Shown here piece by piece: positions 61,490 to 64,000 of a stretch of DNA of 64,000 bases (positions are counted from its first letter, which is position 1; every line of letters starts with the position of its first letter). Origin of the DNA: Rhodobacterales bacterium (GTDB taxonomy: Bacteria; Pseudomonadota; Alphaproteobacteria; Rhodobacterales; Rhodobacteraceae); NCBI GenBank assembly GCA_026400355.1, contig JAPLPE010000032.1:1-64000 (forward strand), in the 5' to 3' direction. The position numbers and the translations under genes were made by a program. The notes under the pieces were generated by a model. That model did not search any database and was not told the DNA's origin. It was given only the letters and a program-made list of their open reading frames with translations.

Positions 61490-62791
61490 ATGTCTCTTTC
61501 GTCCTCGATGAATGCCAGCGTTGCCGGACTGTCGTCGAATGCAACCCAGCTTGCCTCGATCTCGGACAATATCGCGAACTCATCGACCTATGGGTACAAA
61601 CGGGTCGAAACGGATTTCGAGGCAATGGTCATCGGCAACAGCCCGTCGACCTATACGGCCGGCGGCGTCAGCACGACGAATATCCGGCTGATCGACGATC
61701 GCGGACCGCTGATCGGGACAGAGAATGCGACCGATCTGGCGGTCGACGGGCGCGGGATGCTGCCCGTTACATCGATGAACGAAGTGGACGGCGGGAACCC
61801 GAATCCGCCGCTGATGCTCACCACGACGGGGTCGTTCTATCCGAATGCCGAAGGATATCTGACGACTTCGTCGGGCCTGGTCCTTATGGGCTGGCCTGCC
61901 GACGACAACGGCACGATCCCGAGCTATCCCCGCGACACGACGGCAGGGCTGGAACCCATCCAGATCGCGTCAAGCCAGCTCTACGGCTCTCCGACGACCG
62001 AGGTCGGGATTGGCGTCAACCTTCCTGCCACGTCGACGACGGCGGGGTCGACCACCGGGCCAGAGGTGATGACGGTTGAATACTTTGACAATCTGGGCAA
62101 ATCGGAAACGCTGACAATTACCTATACGCCGACTGTGCCCGCGAGCGGATCGTCCAACAGCTGGACGATGGTGATCACAGACAGCGCATCGGGCGGGGCG
62201 GTGATCGGGGAATACGACCTTGTCTTTGACGCCTCGCGGGCCGACGGGGGCACGCTGGCCACGGTCACAGATGTGACGGGCGGGCCCTATGATCCGGCGA
62301 CGGGGACCATGCAGGTCAACGTGGCGGGCGGGCCGATGGACATCAACATCGGAACGCCGGGTCAGGCCGACGGCATGACCCAACTGTCGGAAGGCTATAT
62401 TCCCTATCGCTCTGAACGCAATGGTGCCTCGGTCGGCATCCTGACTTCGGTCGAAGTGGATGCAAACGGCTATGTCTATGCTGTCTATGACACCGGCGAA
62501 ACGCGGATGATGTATCAGGTGCCCATTGTCGATGTCCCCAACCCCAACGGCCTTGAGGCCCGTTCAGGCCAGACCTTTGCCGTGACTCAAGCCAGCGGCG
62601 GCTTCTTCCTCTGGGATGCGGGCGACGGCCCGACTGGCGCCGTCGAAGCCTATGCCCGCGAGGAATCGACGGTCGATGTGGCCGCCGAACTGACCCAGAT
62701 GATTCAGACCCAGCGGGCTTATTCCTCGAACGCCAAGGTCATCCAGACCGTGGACGAGATGCTGCAGGAAACCACCAATCTGAAACGGTAA
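61490..62791 (+). CDS. flgE: Flagellar hook protein FlgE
   Basis: The product has 433 residues. N-terminal rod/hook core (SSSMNASVAGLSSNATQLASISDNIANSSTYGYKRVETDF) with the flagellar axial NIANSSTYGYK motif, a variable central domain (about 90-330) and a C-terminal hook helix VAAELTQMIQTQRAYSSNAKVIQTVDEMLQETTNLKR. It polymerises into the hook, exported by the flagellar type III system. flgK follows 15 bases after the stop. Confidence 0.95.
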   Translation: MSLSSSMNASVAGLSSNATQLASISDNIANSSTYGYKRVETDFEAMVIGNSPSTYTAGGVSTTNIRLIDDRGPLIGTENATDLAVDGRGMLPVTSMNEVDGGNPNPPLMLTTTGSFYPNAEGYLTTSSGLVLMGWPADDNGTIPSYPRDTTAGLEPIQIASSQLYGSPTTEVGIGVNLPATSTTAGSTTGPEVMTVEYFDNLGKSETLTITYTPTVPASGSSNSWTMVITDSASGGAVIGEYDLVFDASRADGGTLATVTDVTGGPYDPATGTMQVNVAGGPMDINIGTPGQADGMTQLSEGYIPYRSERNGASVGILTSVEVDANGYVYAVYDTGETRMMYQVPIVDVPNPNGLEARSGQTFAVTQASGGFFLWDAGDGPTGAVEAYAREESTVDVAAELTQMIQTQRAYSSNAKVIQTVDEMLQETTNLKR

Positions 62792-62806
62792 AGCAAGGTT
62801 GCCCCC

Positions 62807-64000
62807 ATGAGCCTGTCCCATTCTCTTGCCAATGCGCTGACCGGACTGACGGCTTCGTCCCGGATGGCAGAAGTGGTGTCGTCCAACATCGCCAATGCGA
62901 TGACCGATGGCTATGGCCGGCGAAGTGTGGACCTTTCGGCCCAAACCATCGGGGGACGGGGGGCAGGCGTGCAGATTGACGGGATCACCCGCCATACGGA
63001 CCGCAGTCTTGTCGCCGACCGGCGCGGGGCCGAAACCGGCCTGTCAGCGCGGAACGCGATGACACCCACGCTCGCGCGGCTGGAAACGGCCGTGGGCGTG
63101 ATGGGTGACGGGCAGGGGATCGACAGCCGTATCATGGCGCTGGAACAGGCTCTGGTTGCGGCCGGTGCGGAACCGTCCTCCGAAATCCGCCTTGCGACAG
63201 TTGTCGATCGCCTTGGCAATGTCACCGAGGCGATCCGCAGCAGCGCCGCGAAAATTCAGACCCTGCGGGAGGAGGCCGACCAAAGCATCGCGTCCCAGGT
63301 CGCGGCGCTGAACAGTTCGCTGACCCGGATGGAGCAACTCAACCGGGACATCGTGCAGGCGACGACGCGGGGCGAGGATACGTCAGCCCTGCGGGATCAG
63401 CGGCAGGTCGTCGTGGATCGCATTTCCAACATCGTTCCCATTCGCGAAATGGACCGCAAGAACGGTGAGATTGCGCTGATCACGCCGGGCGGGGCGACGC
63501 TGATCGACGGGCGCGCAGCGGTGATCGGATTTCAGGCGACGCAGACCATCGTGCCCGAAATGACCGTTGCATCCGGCGGTCTGGCGGGGCTGACACTGAA
63601 CGGGCTGCCTGTTGACCCGACCAACGGGGTGGGGCGGTTGACGGGCGGCACGCTTGGCGCCGCATTTGCCCTGAGGGATTCGACTCTGGTGACGGCACAG
63701 GCCGGGCTGGATGCCATCGCGCGGGACCTGGTTGAACGGTTTCAGGATCCGGCGATCGATCCTTCCATCGCGCCCGGCGATGCCGGTCTTCTGACAGACG
63801 CAGGGTGGGCTTTTGACCCGCTGAATGGTGTCGGCATTTCCAGCCGGATCGCGGTGAATGCGGCGGTTGACCCCGCGCAGGGCGGCGCGCTCTGGCGGCT
63901 GCGCGATGGCGTGAATGCTGCAGTTGCCGGGCCGGTCGGTCTGGCGACGCAGATCAACCTCTGGCTGACGGCGCTTGATGCCCAACGGTCGGTATCGGTA
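62807..64000 (+). CDS. flgK: Flagellar hook-associated protein FlgK, 3' truncated by window edge
   Basis: The frame is open from the ATG at 62807 to the window end (398 codons), so the C-terminus is missing. The N-terminus (LSHSLANALTGLTASSRMAEVVSSNIANAMTDGYGRRSV) has the axial-protein coiled-coil with SSNIANA. Long helical segments (LRDQRQVVVDRISNIVPI is the FlgK signature) and a beta-rich central part follow. FlgK joins hook to filament. It starts 15 bases after flgE and is probably co-transcribed. Confidence 0.95.
   Translation, partial: MSLSHSLANALTGLTASSRMAEVVSSNIANAMTDGYGRRSVDLSAQTIGGRGAGVQIDGITRHTDRSLVADRRGAETGLSARNAMTPTLARLETAVGVMGDGQGIDSRIMALEQALVAAGAEPSSEIRLATVVDRLGNVTEAIRSSAAKIQTLREEADQSIASQVAALNSSLTRMEQLNRDIVQATTRGEDTSALRDQRQVVVDRISNIVPIREMDRKNGEIALITPGGATLIDGRAAVIGFQATQTIVPEMTVASGGLAGLTLNGLPVDPTNGVGRLTGGTLGAAFALRDSTLVTAQAGLDAIARDLVERFQDPAIDPSIAPGDAGLLTDAGWAFDPLNGVGISSRIAVNAAVDPAQGGALWRLRDGVNAAVAGPVGLATQINLWLTALDAQRSVSV

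Overview
The window is GC-rich, densely coded DNA from an alphaproteobacterium of the order Rhodobacterales. The pointers are a Rhodobacter-type porin, the block ubiH / amidase / aminotransferase / ftsK / lolA, a DUF3576 lipoprotein next to leuS-lptE-holA, a CenR-like response regulator, a serC-serA unit with an apparent serC leader, divergent serB, and a motB-flgE-flgK flagellar segment. It looks like ordinary chromosome. I saw no CRISPR array, rRNA, tRNA or intact insertion sequence.

Layout. 1-3.4 kb: the end of a TPR protein built from near-identical 141-bp repeats, a secreted protein, an Asp/Ser-rich repetitive protein and lolA. 3.4-4.06 kb: a gene-poor insert carrying the frameshifted C-terminus of a serine recombinase, directly behind ftsK. 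4.06-14.5 kb: housekeeping genes (ftsK, aminotransferase, amidase, ubiH-type monooxygenase, a small Trm112-type gene, LON-domain protein, CnoX-like co-chaperone, SGNH hydrolase, exonuclease III). 14.6-20 kb: two small secreted paralogues, cenR, ribA-GNAT-L,D-transpeptidase and an RTX protein. 20-27.8 kb: LysR regulator, YggS, porin, DUF3576 lipoprotein, leuS, lptE, holA. 27.9-31 kb: small membrane protein, yjbF and an AT-richer yjbH. 31-38 kb: outer-membrane-like protein and Crp-type regulator, divergent from a sulfatase, a periplasmic HAD hydrolase and an eight-heme cytochrome c fused to HEAT/TPR-like sequence. 38-41 kb: HI0933-type flavoprotein, a PDZ protein with a nonapeptide-repeat acidic tail, and a globin pseudogene. 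41-45 kb: serine biosynthesis (serA, serC, serB). 45-49 kb: possible DNA-binding protein, TSUP permease, NlpC/P60 hydrolase and M17 aminopeptidase. 49-51.7 kb: beta-carbonic anhydrase, unknown gene, SbtA-type bicarbonate permease and a PII-like partner. 51.8-55.4 kb: FAH-family enzyme, TSUP permease, ThuA and a Gfo/Idh/MocA oxidoreductase. 55.4-60.5 kb: a surface-glycan-like cassette (glycosyltransferase, unknown protein, TPR-glycosyltransferase, DUF6165, FkbM methyltransferase), running into motB, flgE and a truncated flgK.

How the parts fit. The strongest functional units are serine biosynthesis (all three dedicated steps), inorganic carbon uptake (CA + SbtA + SbtB-like), the sulfatase/HAD/multiheme group with its own regulator, and the glycosylation-like cassette abutting flagellar genes. 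CtrA-like boxes precede motB and flgE. Several features have no ordinary gene call: two decayed genes (recombinase, globin), two families of short dispersed palindromic or phased repeats, and in-gene tandem repeats. I did not find one clearly new system. The best candidates for new biology are the sulfatase/octaheme unit, the flagellum-linked glycan cassette with its unrecognised 260-aa protein, and the PDZ-repeat protein.
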